From positions 2,382,624 through 2,446,623 of the forward strand of contig NZ_CM001977.1 of NCBI RefSeq assembly GCF_000406165.1: a stretch of DNA of 64,000 bases, read 5' to 3'. The stretch is from Dickeya zeae NCPPB 2538. Lineage in GTDB: Bacteria; Pseudomonadota; Gammaproteobacteria; Enterobacterales; Enterobacteriaceae. Under the pieces are notes generated by a model. The model saw only the letters and a program-made list of their open reading frames with translations, was not told the DNA's origin and ran no database searches. Shown piece by piece: positions 25,501 through 34,555 of this stretch (position 1 is its first letter; every line of letters starts with the position of its first letter). Made by a program: the position numbers and the translations under genes.

Positions 25501-27783
25501 ATGACCGAACTTAATCAGAAACTCGCCCAGGCTTGGGAAGGTTTTAGCAAAGGCGAATGGCAGAATGGCGTCAACGTACGTGACTTCATTCAGAAAAACT
25601 ACGCGCCGTATGAAGGTGACGAATCATTTTTGGCTGGTGCTACCCCAGCAACGACTAAACTGTGGGATGCCGTTATGGAAGGCATCAAACAGGAAAACCG
25701 CACCCATGCGCCGGTTGATTTCGATACCGACGTTGCTGCCACCATCACCTCTCACGATGCTGGCTATATCAACAAGAGCCTGGAAAAAATCGTCGGTCTG
25801 CAAACAGACGCTCCGCTGAAACGTGCACTGATTCCGTTCGGCGGTATCAAAATGGTTGAAGGCTCCTGTAAGGTTTATGGCCGTGAACTGGACCCGCAGC
25901 TGAAAAAAATCTTCACCGAATACCGTAAAACCCACAACCAGGGTGTATTCGATGTTTACACGCCGGATATCCTGCGCTGCCGTAAGTCTGGCGTATTGAC
26001 TGGTCTGCCTGATGCTTATGGCCGTGGTCGTATCATCGGTGACTACCGTCGTGTTGCTCTGTACGGTATCGACTATCTGATGGCGGACAAATTCGCTCAG
26101 TTCACTTCCCTGCAGTCCAAACTGGAAAACGGCGAAGATCTGGAAGCGACTATCCGTCTGCGTGAAGAAATCGCTGACCAGCACCACGCTCTGTCACAAA
26201 TCAAAGAGATGGCGGCGAAGTATGGCTGCGATATCGCTGGCCCGGCAACCAACGCCAAAGAAGCGGTTCAGTGGACTTACTTCGGCTATCTGGCTGCGGT
26301 GAAATCTCAGAACGGCGCGGCGATGTCCTTTGGTCGTGTGTCTACGTTCCTGGATGTCTACATCGAGCGCGATCTGAAAGCAGGCAAAATCACCGAGCAA
26401 GACGCTCAGGAATTGATCGACCACCTAGTGATGAAACTGCGTATGGTGCGTTTCCTGCGTACCCCTGAATACGATGAACTGTTCTCCGGTGACCCGATTT
26501 GGGCAACGGAGTCTCTGGCTGGTATGGGTCTGGATGGCCGTACGCTGGTTACCAAAAACAGCTTCCGTTTCCTGAACACCCTGTACACCATGGGGCCGTC
26601 TCCGGAACCGAACATGACCATCCTGTGGTCTGAAAAACTGCCGCTGAACTTCAAGAAATTCGCCGCTAAAGTGTCTATCGATACCTCTTCTCTGCAGTAC
26701 GAGAACGATGACCTGATGCGTCCGGACTTCAACAACGACGATTATGCTATCGCTTGCTGTGTAAGCCCGATGGTTGTCGGTAAACAAATGCAGTTCTTCG
26801 GTGCTCGCGCTAACCTGGCGAAAACCATGCTGTACGCAATCAACGGCGGTGTGGACGAAAAACTGAAAATGCAGGTTGGTCCGAAATCCGAACCGATCAA
26901 AGGCGATGTACTGAACTTTGACGAAGTGATGGAACGTATGGATCACTTCATGGACTGGCTGGCTAAACAGTACGTCACCGCGCTGAACATCATCCACTAC
27001 ATGCACGACAAATACAGCTACGAAGCGTCGCTGATGGCTCTGCATGACCGTGACGTGTTCCGTACTATGGCATGTGGTATCGCCGGCCTGTCTGTTGCCG
27101 CTGACTCCCTGTCTGCCATCAAATACGCTAAAGTCAAACCGGTTCGTGACGAAAATGGTCTGGCCGTTGACTTTGACATCGAAGGCGAATACCCGCAGTT
27201 CGGTAACAACGATTCACGCGTTGATGACCTGGCTTGTGACCTGGTTGAACGTTTCATGAAGAAAATTCAGAAACTGAATACCTACCGTGGTGCGACCCCG
27301 ACTCAGTCCGTACTGACCATCACCTCCAACGTGGTATACGGTAAGAAAACCGGTAACACGCCGGATGGTCGTCGCGCTGGTGCACCGTTCGGACCGGGTG
27401 CCAACCCGATGCACGGTCGTGACCAGAAAGGTGCTGTTGCCTCTCTGACCTCCGTCGCTAAACTGCCGTTCGCCTACGCGAAAGATGGTATCTCTTATAC
27501 CTTCTCTATCGTGCCGAACGCACTGGGTAAAGACGATGACGTGCGTAAAACCAACCTGGCTGGTTTGATGGATGGTTACTTCCACCACGAAGCGTCTATC
27601 GAAGGTGGTCAACACCTGAACGTCAACGTAATGAACCGCGAAATGCTGCTCGACGCGATGGAAAACCCGGAAAAATATCCGCAGTTGACCATCCGTGTAT
27701 CAGGTTACGCCGTTCGCTTTAACTCGCTGACCAAAGAACAGCAGCAAGACGTTATTACCCGTACTTTCACTCAGTCCATGTAA
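25501..27783 (+). CDS. pflB: Formate C-acetyltransferase (pyruvate formate-lyase)
   Basis: 760 residues, MTELNQKLAQAWEGFSKGEW. The catalytic cysteine pair (Cys418/Cys419, E. coli numbering without Met) is in AIACCVSPM, and the glycyl-radical site is in RVSGYAVRF near the C-terminus. It splits pyruvate with CoA into acetyl-CoA and formate in anaerobic growth. The radical is installed by PflA, encoded downstream. The frame is open further upstream into focA, but the start at 25501, behind AGGTAGGTGTAAT, is the known one. Codon use is visibly biased, as expected for a highly expressed gene. Confidence 0.98.
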   Translation: MTELNQKLAQAWEGFSKGEWQNGVNVRDFIQKNYAPYEGDESFLAGATPATTKLWDAVMEGIKQENRTHAPVDFDTDVAATITSHDAGYINKSLEKIVGLQTDAPLKRALIPFGGIKMVEGSCKVYGRELDPQLKKIFTEYRKTHNQGVFDVYTPDILRCRKSGVLTGLPDAYGRGRIIGDYRRVALYGIDYLMADKFAQFTSLQSKLENGEDLEATIRLREEIADQHHALSQIKEMAAKYGCDIAGPATNAKEAVQWTYFGYLAAVKSQNGAAMSFGRVSTFLDVYIERDLKAGKITEQDAQELIDHLVMKLRMVRFLRTPEYDELFSGDPIWATESLAGMGLDGRTLVTKNSFRFLNTLYTMGPSPEPNMTILWSEKLPLNFKKFAAKVSIDTSSLQYENDDLMRPDFNNDDYAIACCVSPMVVGKQMQFFGARANLAKTMLYAINGGVDEKLKMQVGPKSEPIKGDVLNFDEVMERMDHFMDWLAKQYVTALNIIHYMHDKYSYEASLMALHDRDVFRTMACGIAGLSVAADSLSAIKYAKVKPVRDENGLAVDFDIEGEYPQFGNNDSRVDDLACDLVERFMKKIQKLNTYRGATPTQSVLTITSNVVYGKKTGNTPDGRRAGAPFGPGANPMHGRDQKGAVASLTSVAKLPFAYAKDGISYTFSIVPNALGKDDDVRKTNLAGLMDGYFHHEASIEGGQHLNVNVMNREMLLDAMENPEKYPQLTIRVSGYAVRFNSLTKEQQQDVITRTFTQSM

Positions 27784-27812
27784 TTACATGTCTGTCTGAA
27801 AAGGCGTAAACT

Positions 27813-27841
27813 AAAGGCTCCACATCGGTGGGGCCTTTTTA
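27813..27841 (+). terminator. pflB terminator
   Basis: AAAGGCTCCAC-ATCG-GTGGGGCCTTTTT forms an 11-bp stem with one G-U pair and ends in a T run, 30 bp after the stop. Confidence 0.8.
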
Positions 27842-27935
27842 TAACGGGTATCCAGTCCGTTTTCTTTGTGGGCCGCTTAGCGGCGCTAAAGATTTCTTCC
27901 GGAAATTTTTTCACCACTCCTGCCGAAATAAATCA

Positions 27936-27989
27936 GAACCTGTTTTGTCAGCCTGCTCTCATCGGCTGGCAGGCTGACAAAACAGATTC
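27936..27989. repeat. Long perfect hairpin between pflB and pflA
   Basis: CTGTTTTGTCAGCCTGC (27940-27956) and GCAGGCTGACAAAACAG (27969-27985) are perfect 17-bp arms around a 12-nt loop. After one mismatch, three further pairs (GAA/TTC) extend the stem. No T-run follows on the plus strand. The hairpin lies between the pflB terminator and pflA, about 100 bp before the pflA start. Confidence 0.7.
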
Positions 27990-28085
27990 GACGCCGAACA
28001 CCGTGGTGTAGCCCTCCGTGCTACCCTGTTGTTACTGCGCTCATTGCAGGCCGTTATTTCCCGGCCCAACCTGGAGAAACCTCGC

Positions 28086-28826
28086 ATGTCAGTTATTGGT
28101 CGCATTCACTCTTTCGAATCCTGTGGCACCGTAGACGGCCCCGGTATTCGCTTCATCACCTTTTTCCAGGGGTGCTTGATGCGTTGCCTCTACTGCCATA
28201 ATCGTGATACCTGGGATACCCACGGCGGTAAGGAAATCACGGTGGAAGAGTTGATGAAGGAAGTGGTGACCTATCGCCATTTTATGAATGCGTCCGGCGG
28301 CGGTGTAACGGCATCAGGCGGTGAGGCTATTCTGCAAGCTGAATTCGTGCGCGACTGGTTCCGAGCCTGTCATGAGCAAGGGATTAATACCTGTCTGGAC
28401 ACCAACGGTTTTGTACGGCGCTACGACCCAGTAATTGACGAGCTGCTGGATGCCACCGACCTGGTTATGTTGGATCTCAAGCAGCTTAACGACGAGATAC
28501 ACCAAAATCTGGTAGGGGTATCCAATCACCGTACACTGGATTTTGCCCGCTATCTTGCCAAACGCAACCAACGTACCTGGATTCGTTATGTGGTCGTGCC
28601 TGGCTGGAGTGATGACGATGCCTCCACTCATTTGCTGGGCGAGTTTACCCAAGGGATGAGTAACATTGAAAAGATAGAGCTATTGCCCTATCACGAATTA
28701 GGCAAGCACAAATGGACAGCCATGGGCGAGGAATACAAGCTGGATGGCGTGAAGCCGCCTAAAGCTGACACCATGGATCGCGTGAAGTCCATTTTGGCCA
28801 GTTACGGCCACAAAGTGGTGTATTAA
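28086..28826 (+). CDS. pflA: Pyruvate formate-lyase 1-activating enzyme
   Basis: 246 residues, radical SAM protein. The 4Fe-4S cluster motif CX3CX2C is at Cys30, Cys34 and Cys37 (GCLMRCLYC). The SAM-binding GGE segment (TASGGEAIL) is near 79. It generates the glycyl radical on PflB. The start at 28086 matches E. coli PflA. The gap from pflB (302 bp) holds a terminator and a strong hairpin, so pflA probably has its own promoter or only partial read-through. Confidence 0.97.
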   Translation: MSVIGRIHSFESCGTVDGPGIRFITFFQGCLMRCLYCHNRDTWDTHGGKEITVEELMKEVVTYRHFMNASGGGVTASGGEAILQAEFVRDWFRACHEQGINTCLDTNGFVRRYDPVIDELLDATDLVMLDLKQLNDEIHQNLVGVSNHRTLDFARYLAKRNQRTWIRYVVVPGWSDDDASTHLLGEFTQGMSNIEKIELLPYHELGKHKWTAMGEEYKLDGVKPPKADTMDRVKSILASYGHKVVY

Positions 28827-29347
28827 TCGGTAAACACCATCGTTCAAGACAGGGATAACCCGCCTGCCTTGCTGACCAGCCGGGGTTCACGTCATCTGCT
28901 GACGCACTCTGGCTGGCTATCGTCACCCTTTCCCCTTACTCCATTTGCTGGCCCATCGCCCGCAGGCATCACCGTTTTCCTCGTTCGTCACGTGTCACAA
29001 TCCGAAGCAAGCGCGCACGATAAAAATAAAGCATGATAACGACCATGTGACAGAGAACAGCGCGCCACTCAATGAGACAATCTGGAGAAACTCAGGGCAC
29101 CGTGTATCATCACACTGTAGGGCATCTACTCGTTACTGATAAGGCGAGAGGTATACGCCACAGAAAAAAGACATTGAACACAATGGACGGCGTTCAATGC
29201 GAATTGAACCAGCTTATACCCAAAGTAATCACACCCCAGGACAAACGCTGGCCCACATCGATACTCGTACGACGCGAGAATGGAGTGATACCGCCAGCAT
29301 GTCTGCAACCTGAATTACGCTGGGTATTTGTGTTTCAGGGACACACT
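28827..29347. other. 521-bp region between pflA and a LysR gene, no gene seen
   Basis: No ORF with a coding look and no clear hairpin with a T-run were found. An open frame runs into the LysR gene from 29072, but its first 92 codons do not resemble the family. Confidence 0.5.
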
Positions 29348-30277
29348 ATGCGGCTCGATAAACTGGAAATTCGTTGGCTGAAGCTATTCTGTAAGATTGT
29401 TGAGAATAAAGGCATCACCAATGCACAAGACGCCACTGGTCTGAGTCAGCCGGTGCTAAGTCACTACCTGTCACGACTAGAAGATACGCTAGGGCTCATT
29501 CTGTGCGAGCGCGGCCGTGGTGGGTTTTCGCTCACCACAGAAGGCGAACTGGTTTATCAGGAAGCGCGTTCGGTTATCGCTACACTGGATGATTTTGCCA
29601 ATCGACTGGCTCGTATCAAACATGAGCTGATTGGTGAGGTGCGACTGGGCTGCCTGGATAATATTGTCTCACATCCGGAGCGAGCCGTTCCGCTGGCCAT
29701 ACGCCGCTTACTTGAGTTGAGCCCCGATGCATCCATGAACCTCTACGTTAGCGACCATCAGTCGCTGATGGAGCGGCTACGCAACAGTGAACTAGATGTC
29801 GTGTTGACCGTACTGCCAGACGATGTGCCACCTGATATTTTCTTCCAGCCAGCCTTTATTGAACACAGTTCATTCTATGCTGCTGCGGAACACGCTGAAC
29901 GCATTGAACAGGAATGGCGTGACGGCACCCTTAACCCGAAGCGGTTATTGGTTGGCGGCTACGCCATGAACGATATTTGCAAACAACTTGGAGCAGTGGC
30001 TAAACAAGGACAACAAAACATTGCCTGTAGCGAGGAAGGTTGCATGCTACTGATTTTAGCCGGCACCCACGTGGGTTTTCTTCCAGACCATTATGCCTCA
30101 CGCTGGGTACAGGAAGGCATGCTGACGGCCATTGCGCCGGAAAACCTGCAACTTAACAGTATTTTTTATCTGGTGCGCAACGCCAGACAGCGATTAAGCC
30201 CGGTGGCTGAAGTCCTGTGGAACAACATTGCCGAAATCGGGCGACTCTCGCCAGCATATCGTCGACACCGACTGTAA
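29348..30277 (+). CDS. LysR-family transcriptional regulator
   Basis: 309 residues from the ATG at 29348, preceded by AGGGACACACT. The N-terminal winged helix-turn-helix is at about 18-60 (ITNAQDATGLSQPVLSHYLSRLEDTLG), followed by FSLTTEGELVYQEA and a periplasmic-binding-protein-like effector domain (about 90-295). The second helix has Q-P-V-L-S rather than the common Q-x-A-V-S. It converges on ycaD with a 22-bp gap. Neither target nor effector can be read; it does not look like a close copy of a named E. coli regulator. Confidence 0.88.
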   Translation: MRLDKLEIRWLKLFCKIVENKGITNAQDATGLSQPVLSHYLSRLEDTLGLILCERGRGGFSLTTEGELVYQEARSVIATLDDFANRLARIKHELIGEVRLGCLDNIVSHPERAVPLAIRRLLELSPDASMNLYVSDHQSLMERLRNSELDVVLTVLPDDVPPDIFFQPAFIEHSSFYAAAEHAERIEQEWRDGTLNPKRLLVGGYAMNDICKQLGAVAKQGQQNIACSEEGCMLLILAGTHVGFLPDHYASRWVQEGMLTAIAPENLQLNSIFYLVRNARQRLSPVAEVLWNNIAEIGRLSPAYRRHRL

Positions 30278-30299
30278 GTCAGTCGGCACGGCTGTAACC

Positions 30300-31448
30300 T
30301 CATACCGCCAGTGGTCGGGGGTGATGGTCGGCTTTTTTCAGCAGAATAATCAAATACCCCAGAGAGACCGCTGCAATCAGCACAAACAGTAACTTGTCGG
30401 AATAGGTCTGCATCAGCATGGCGGCAAGGCTCGGTCCGCACAGGCTGCCAATAGTATAGCTAAGCAGTAGTGCCTGATTCATGGCGACCAGCTCATTGGG
30501 TGCCACCTTCTCGCAAGCCCACGACATTGCGACCGGATAAAGCGTAAACCCGGCAGCACCAAGCAGAAACAGTGACGACGCCATGCTATACCGCCCCGGA
30601 AGCAGTATCGCCAGCGAACCAAGGATCACGGCAAACACCAGCACCCGCAGCACCAGCAATCTACCGTAGCGATCCGCCATCCGCCCGACGGGCCATTGCC
30701 CGAGAATGCCCGCGCTGATTAATAACGCCATCCAGTAACCGACACTGGCGTCACTCATCCCCTGATGAGCCAGATACAACGGCATCAAGCCGTACAACGA
30801 TCCCAGAATGATCCCGGAAATGACACACCCTTGAATCCCCAGCCGGGCGGTACGATAGCGTAGCATCCGCCAGACGTTGACACGGTGCGTAACGGGTTGA
30901 GGGGGCGGGATGCGGGCAAACAGTAAGGGCAGAGCAGCCAGCAGCACCAACGCCACCAGCCAGGGTAGGATATTTAACAGTGCGGTAGACACCATACTCA
31001 GGAGCAGTTGCCCAACAACGCTGCCCAAATAGTAGGCCATCATGTACGCAGCCAGCAATTGCCCTCGATTGAGCGCATTACCGCTGCACAACAGCGCACT
31101 TTCTACGACAACCCAAATGAGCGCACAGGCAATCCCGGCAACAAAACGCCACAGAATCCAACTCCCGATGTCCGGCGATAATGCTAACGCCGCCGTCGCC
31201 CCGGCAAACATCAGTACGGCCAGGTAATAACTGCGATTAAAACCGCCGTATCGAATTAGCCTGCCTGCCACCAACGTACCGACCAAATTCCCACTGAAAT
31301 AGGCTGACCCTACAACGCCTACCTGCCAGACCGGCAATTGACGATCATTAAGCCATAACGGCACCAGCGTATTTAACACTGCCAGACAAACAGTAAGCAG
31401 CAACAGCCCACAGAGCAACAGCAGAACCGGGCGTGTATAGGTTGACAT
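30300..31448 (-). CDS. ycaD: MFS transporter YcaD
   Basis: 382 residues, 12 membrane segments, same length and close similarity to E. coli YcaD (MSTYT.PV.LLL start). It has GFNRSYYLAVLMFAG, the loop AGRLIRYGG after TM2 and GRMADRYGRLLVLR after TM8 (MFS loop motif). The start at 31448 is used because it matches YcaD; an upstream ATG at 31490 adds 14 residues. The substrate is unknown. It lies near pflA and serS as in E. coli. Confidence 0.9.
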   Translation of the reverse strand: MSTYTRPVLLLLCGLLLLTVCLAVLNTLVPLWLNDRQLPVWQVGVVGSAYFSGNLVGTLVAGRLIRYGGFNRSYYLAVLMFAGATAALALSPDIGSWILWRFVAGIACALIWVVVESALLCSGNALNRGQLLAAYMMAYYLGSVVGQLLLSMVSTALLNILPWLVALVLLAALPLLFARIPPPQPVTHRVNVWRMLRYRTARLGIQGCVISGIILGSLYGLMPLYLAHQGMSDASVGYWMALLISAGILGQWPVGRMADRYGRLLVLRVLVFAVILGSLAILLPGRYSMASSLFLLGAAGFTLYPVAMSWACEKVAPNELVAMNQALLLSYTIGSLCGPSLAAMLMQTYSDKLLFVLIAAVSLGYLIILLKKADHHPRPLAV

Positions 31449-31589
31449 GGAAAGGCAAACCGAAAAGAGAGGATATTTTGCGCGCATCATGCCACTGGCA
31501 ATGGCAAAGTCAATCGCCTTCTCACCGGCTGTCGCACATTTTGTCCATGCGTCCCGATTGCTGGCCGATGCGGTGCCTTGGCGGGCATC

Positions 31590-32498
31590 TCAGCGCCGGG
31601 CTACGCGTTTCCACTCCAGGTTATTACCGAACCACTCCGCCAGAAAATCCACCAGCGCTCGCAACGCAGGCGACATTCTCTCGCGCGAGTGATACACCGC
31701 GTAAATATCCAACTCTTGCGGCTGTGATTCCGGAAATAGGGCAATCAGTCGTTTACTGGTGATCAGATCGGTAACGGAATAGACCGGTTGTAAACTCACT
31801 CCGGCACCATTTAACGCCGCCTCCAGCAGCACCAGCGAATCATTGGCGCTGAAACTACCGCTGACCGGTACCGCTATAACATCGCCTTTACGAGTAAACT
31901 GCCACAGGCTCTTACCGAAGAACGAATAGGTCAGGCAATTATGTACGGCCAGATCTTCCACGCGCTGGGGCGTACCGTGCGCAGCCAAATACGAAGGTGA
32001 CGCACACACGATCGATGGGCAGCCTCCCAACCGACGGGCAATTAACCCCGAATCTAGCTGATTGGTAATGCGAATCGCCAGGTCGATGCGTTCTTCAATC
32101 AGATTCAGAGTATGGCTTGCGACCTGCAGGTCAACTGCCGTTTTGGGATAACGCAGCAGATATGCCGTAATGGCTGCAACCAACGTCGCCTGCGCCAGTG
32201 ACGGAGAACAGGTCAGCCGCAGTAAGCCCGAGGGCTCCTTCCTGCCTTTGGCTGGCATATCGAGTTTGTGCGATACAGCCAACAACTCACGACAGTGCTG
32301 CAACACCGTTTCGCCCTCATGGGTCAGACTCAATTGTCGGGTACTGCGATGCAATAATCGGGCCTCAGCCCAGCGCTCCATTTCAGCCAGATACCGGGTC
32401 ACCATCGCGCGGGACATCTCCAGCGCGTCGGCAGCCCCAGTCAGGCTACCTTGTTCGGTGATGGTGACAAATACCTGAGCGGCGGTGATTCTATCCAT
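31590..32498 (-). CDS. LysR-family transcriptional regulator
   Basis: 302 residues. The N-terminal HTH is at about 17-60 (GSLTGAADALEMSRAMVTRYLAEMERWAEARLL), and the effector domain is at about 90-295. It is of the short-linker type seen in the AaeR/DhaR-like group acting on quinones and small aromatics (family resemblance only). It is divergent from the secreted metallo-beta-lactamase-fold gene with a 102-bp gap, the classic arrangement for a LysR regulator and its target. ycaD follows on the same strand after 141 bp. Confidence 0.9.
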   Translation of the reverse strand: MDRITAAQVFVTITEQGSLTGAADALEMSRAMVTRYLAEMERWAEARLLHRSTRQLSLTHEGETVLQHCRELLAVSHKLDMPAKGRKEPSGLLRLTCSPSLAQATLVAAITAYLLRYPKTAVDLQVASHTLNLIEERIDLAIRITNQLDSGLIARRLGGCPSIVCASPSYLAAHGTPQRVEDLAVHNCLTYSFFGKSLWQFTRKGDVIAVPVSGSFSANDSLVLLEAALNGAGVSLQPVYSVTDLITSKRLIALFPESQPQELDIYAVYHSRERMSPALRALVDFLAEWFGNNLEWKRVARR

Positions 32499-32600
32499 TA
32501 TTTGTCCGATTTATGCAACAAAGAAGACCGAAAGCGAGGATTTTTCTTTATAAAAATGAAATTTATCATGATGTCCTCTCATTCAGGAAGGAGTATTCCC

Positions 32601-33476
32601 ATGTTAAAACGCACCCTGCTTGCCACGCTGTTAGCGTCTATGGCATTTTCCGCTTCCGCAGCATTAAAAATGGAAGTCTATAACCCTGGAGAAAAATCCC
32701 TTTTCCCAGTGTCGTCTGAAATCATCACCGGGGACCATGATGCCTTACTTATTGATGCCCAGTTTCAGCGTAACGACGCCGAGAATCTGGTGGCAAAGAT
32801 CCGCGCTACCGGAAAAAAACTGAAGACTATCTACATCAGCCATCATGATCCGGATTTCTATTTTGGTCTGGATGTCTTGAAAGCAGCCTTCCCTTATGCA
32901 CAGATTGTGGCCACACCACAAACTATCGCGGCCATCAATGCGACCAAAGACAAGAAAGTCGCTTACTGGGGCCCCATCCTGAAAGAAAATGCACCGAAGC
33001 AGGTCGTCATTCCGCAGCCCCTGACCACCGATCACCTGACGCTTGAAGGCAGCAATATCGATATCATGGGTCTGAAAGGCGCAACGCCGGACCGAACCTT
33101 TGTCTGGATCCCGGCACTGAAAACTGTTGTCGGCGGCGTGCAAACCTCGGCCAATATTCATGTGTGGGTCGCAGATACCCAAACTATCGCCTCACGTCAG
33201 GCGTGGTTGAGCGATCTGGATACTATCGATAAGCTCAAACCCACCACAGTCGTACCCGGTCACTACCTGCCGAACAAAGATGGCACATCGCCCTGGTCAC
33301 TACAGAATGTGAGCTTTACCCGGAATTACCTGAAAACCTTCGAGAAAAATATTCCATTGTCAGCAAATAGCACTGCGTTGGTTGACGCAATGAAACACGC
33401 TTACCCGGACCTTGGTGAAGCCGCATCGCTGGAATTGAGCGCCAAGGTCATCAAAGGCGAAATGCAGTGGCCTTAA
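32601..33476 (+). CDS. Exported metallo-beta-lactamase-fold hydrolase
   Basis: 291 residues from the ATG at 32601, with AGGAAGGAG 8 nt upstream. Residues 1-20 (MLKRTLLATLLASMAFSASA) are a typical Sec signal peptide. The MBL metal motif is SHHDPDFYFG (His81, His82, Asp83, Asp85), a variant of HxHxDH in which the last His is replaced by Phe86. The later His221 in VVPGHYLP is present. The protein is probably periplasmic. Known relatives of this variant include several uncharacterised MBL hydrolases; a beta-lactamase role is not implied. The divergent LysR gene and the downstream DsbA-family and GST genes suggest a detoxification role (inference). Confidence 0.88.
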   Translation: MLKRTLLATLLASMAFSASAALKMEVYNPGEKSLFPVSSEIITGDHDALLIDAQFQRNDAENLVAKIRATGKKLKTIYISHHDPDFYFGLDVLKAAFPYAQIVATPQTIAAINATKDKKVAYWGPILKENAPKQVVIPQPLTTDHLTLEGSNIDIMGLKGATPDRTFVWIPALKTVVGGVQTSANIHVWVADTQTIASRQAWLSDLDTIDKLKPTTVVPGHYLPNKDGTSPWSLQNVSFTRNYLKTFEKNIPLSANSTALVDAMKHAYPDLGEAASLELSAKVIKGEMQWP

Positions 33477-33555
33477 TATTCGCCTGATAGTATCCGAGGT
33501 TGCGGCAACTCAGCTTGCCTTGATGCCGGGCGGTGACGGACTTTTCTTTCAGGTT

Positions 33556-33572
33556 TGCGATCTATGATCGCA
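33556..33572. repeat. Short dyad TGCGATC-TAT-GATCGCA
   Basis: Perfect 7-bp arms with a 3-nt loop, 80 bp after the MBL gene. It could be an operator or an mRNA hairpin; no T-run follows. Confidence 0.4.
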
Positions 33573-33588
33573 GAACCGGAAGGATAAA

Positions 33589-33633
33589 ATGACGCCACCG
33601 CCTGCTAACTCTCAGGAAATAGACAATAATTAA
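33589..33633 (+). CDS. Possible 14-codon small ORF
   Basis: MTPPPANSQEIDNN then TAA, preceded by GGAAGGA 4-5 nt before the ATG. It lies in the leader of the DsbA-family gene. The good ribosome site is the only support. It could be a leader peptide or chance. Confidence 0.2.
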   Translation: MTPPPANSQEIDNN

Positions 33634-33763
33634 GCTAGAGCGTCACACAGGTAGTCATAGCAGGCCACTCTGGCAATTGCTCGGGAAGGTTTGTGGCGCG
33701 ATAACCAGTCTCTTTCCCTTTGCTGATGTGCCCTACCTATCGGGCAACATACGGAGCGTATGA

Positions 33764-34408
33764 ATGAACAGGCTACACTACATATTCGATCCTCTGTGCG
33801 GTTGGTGTTACGCCGCAGCGCCGTTAATCCATGCAGCTCGCAAAATTGAAGGGCTGCCTGTTGTGCTGCATGCTGGTGGTATGATGACCGGACCGAACCG
33901 GCGGCGCATCACGCCGGAATGGCGGGATTACGTTCAGCCGCACGATCGTCGCATTGCTCAAATGAGCGGACAGCCATTCGGTGATGGTTATTTCAATGGA
34001 CTACTGTGGGATGTCACCGCCACGCTGGATTCAGAACCCCCCACAACGGCGATTCTGGCAGCCGAGGAGCTCGGTGGCAGGGGGATTGATTTACTCGAGC
34101 GTTTGCAACGCGCCCATTATGTTGAAGGACTGTGCATCTCCGAAACATCGGTACTACTGAAAATGGCGGTGGAAATCGGTTTGCCGCTGGAAGACTTTGA
34201 AAACGCCTGCATACACTGGCGTGGTTTACCCACTCGTAAACACATTGAGGAAAGCCGCCAGTGGCTAACCCAATCAGGCGGTGCCGGTTTCCCGACGGTA
34301 GTTTTCGCAGTAGACGATATTTTTACCACGTTGAATATCGCGCCCTGGCTAGGACGAGCAGACGACTGGCATAACTACCTGCTCAAACTGGTAGAAGAGA
34401 ATCAATAG
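33764..34408 (+). CDS. DsbA-family thioredoxin-like protein
   Basis: 214 residues with no signal peptide. The active-site-like motif is FDPLCGWCYAAAP (Cys12-Gly-Trp-Cys15), the helical insertion runs from about 60 to 165, and the cis-proline loop is GAGFPTVVF near 187. This is the cytoplasmic FrnE/YwbO-like branch, thiol oxidoreductases or thiol-dependent isomerases. GGAG lies 7 nt before the ATG. It stands between the exported MBL hydrolase and a GST, both on the same strand. The exact substrate is unknown. Confidence 0.88.
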   Translation: MNRLHYIFDPLCGWCYAAAPLIHAARKIEGLPVVLHAGGMMTGPNRRRITPEWRDYVQPHDRRIAQMSGQPFGDGYFNGLLWDVTATLDSEPPTTAILAAEELGGRGIDLLERLQRAHYVEGLCISETSVLLKMAVEIGLPLEDFENACIHWRGLPTRKHIEESRQWLTQSGGAGFPTVVFAVDDIFTTLNIAPWLGRADDWHNYLLKLVEENQ

Positions 34409-34417
34409 CCCACCTTC

Positions 34418-34459
34418 AACCCGCTATTTCATGACCAATGCCATCAGAAACAGCGGGTT
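34418..34459 (+). terminator. Inverted repeat after the DsbA-family gene
   Basis: AACCCGCT-a-TTTC and GAAA-c-AGCGGGTT pair (8 + 4 bp with one mismatch) around a 16-nt loop, 10 bp after the stop. No T-run follows directly. It may act as a weak or factor-dependent terminator. Confidence 0.4.
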
Positions 34460-34555
34460 GCCCCAGCCCAGGCGAGGCATCTGATTTTTCTTTTTTCGCC
34501 GGGCACGATATGGGATGGTAGTCCTTTCATCAGAAAAGCACACAGGGCGACCCTC

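Noticed and set aside
29072..29347. 92-codon N-terminal extension of the LysR gene
   Set aside because: The extension does not resemble the family; the ATG at 29348 gives a normal LysR N-terminus with a purine-rich ribosome site.
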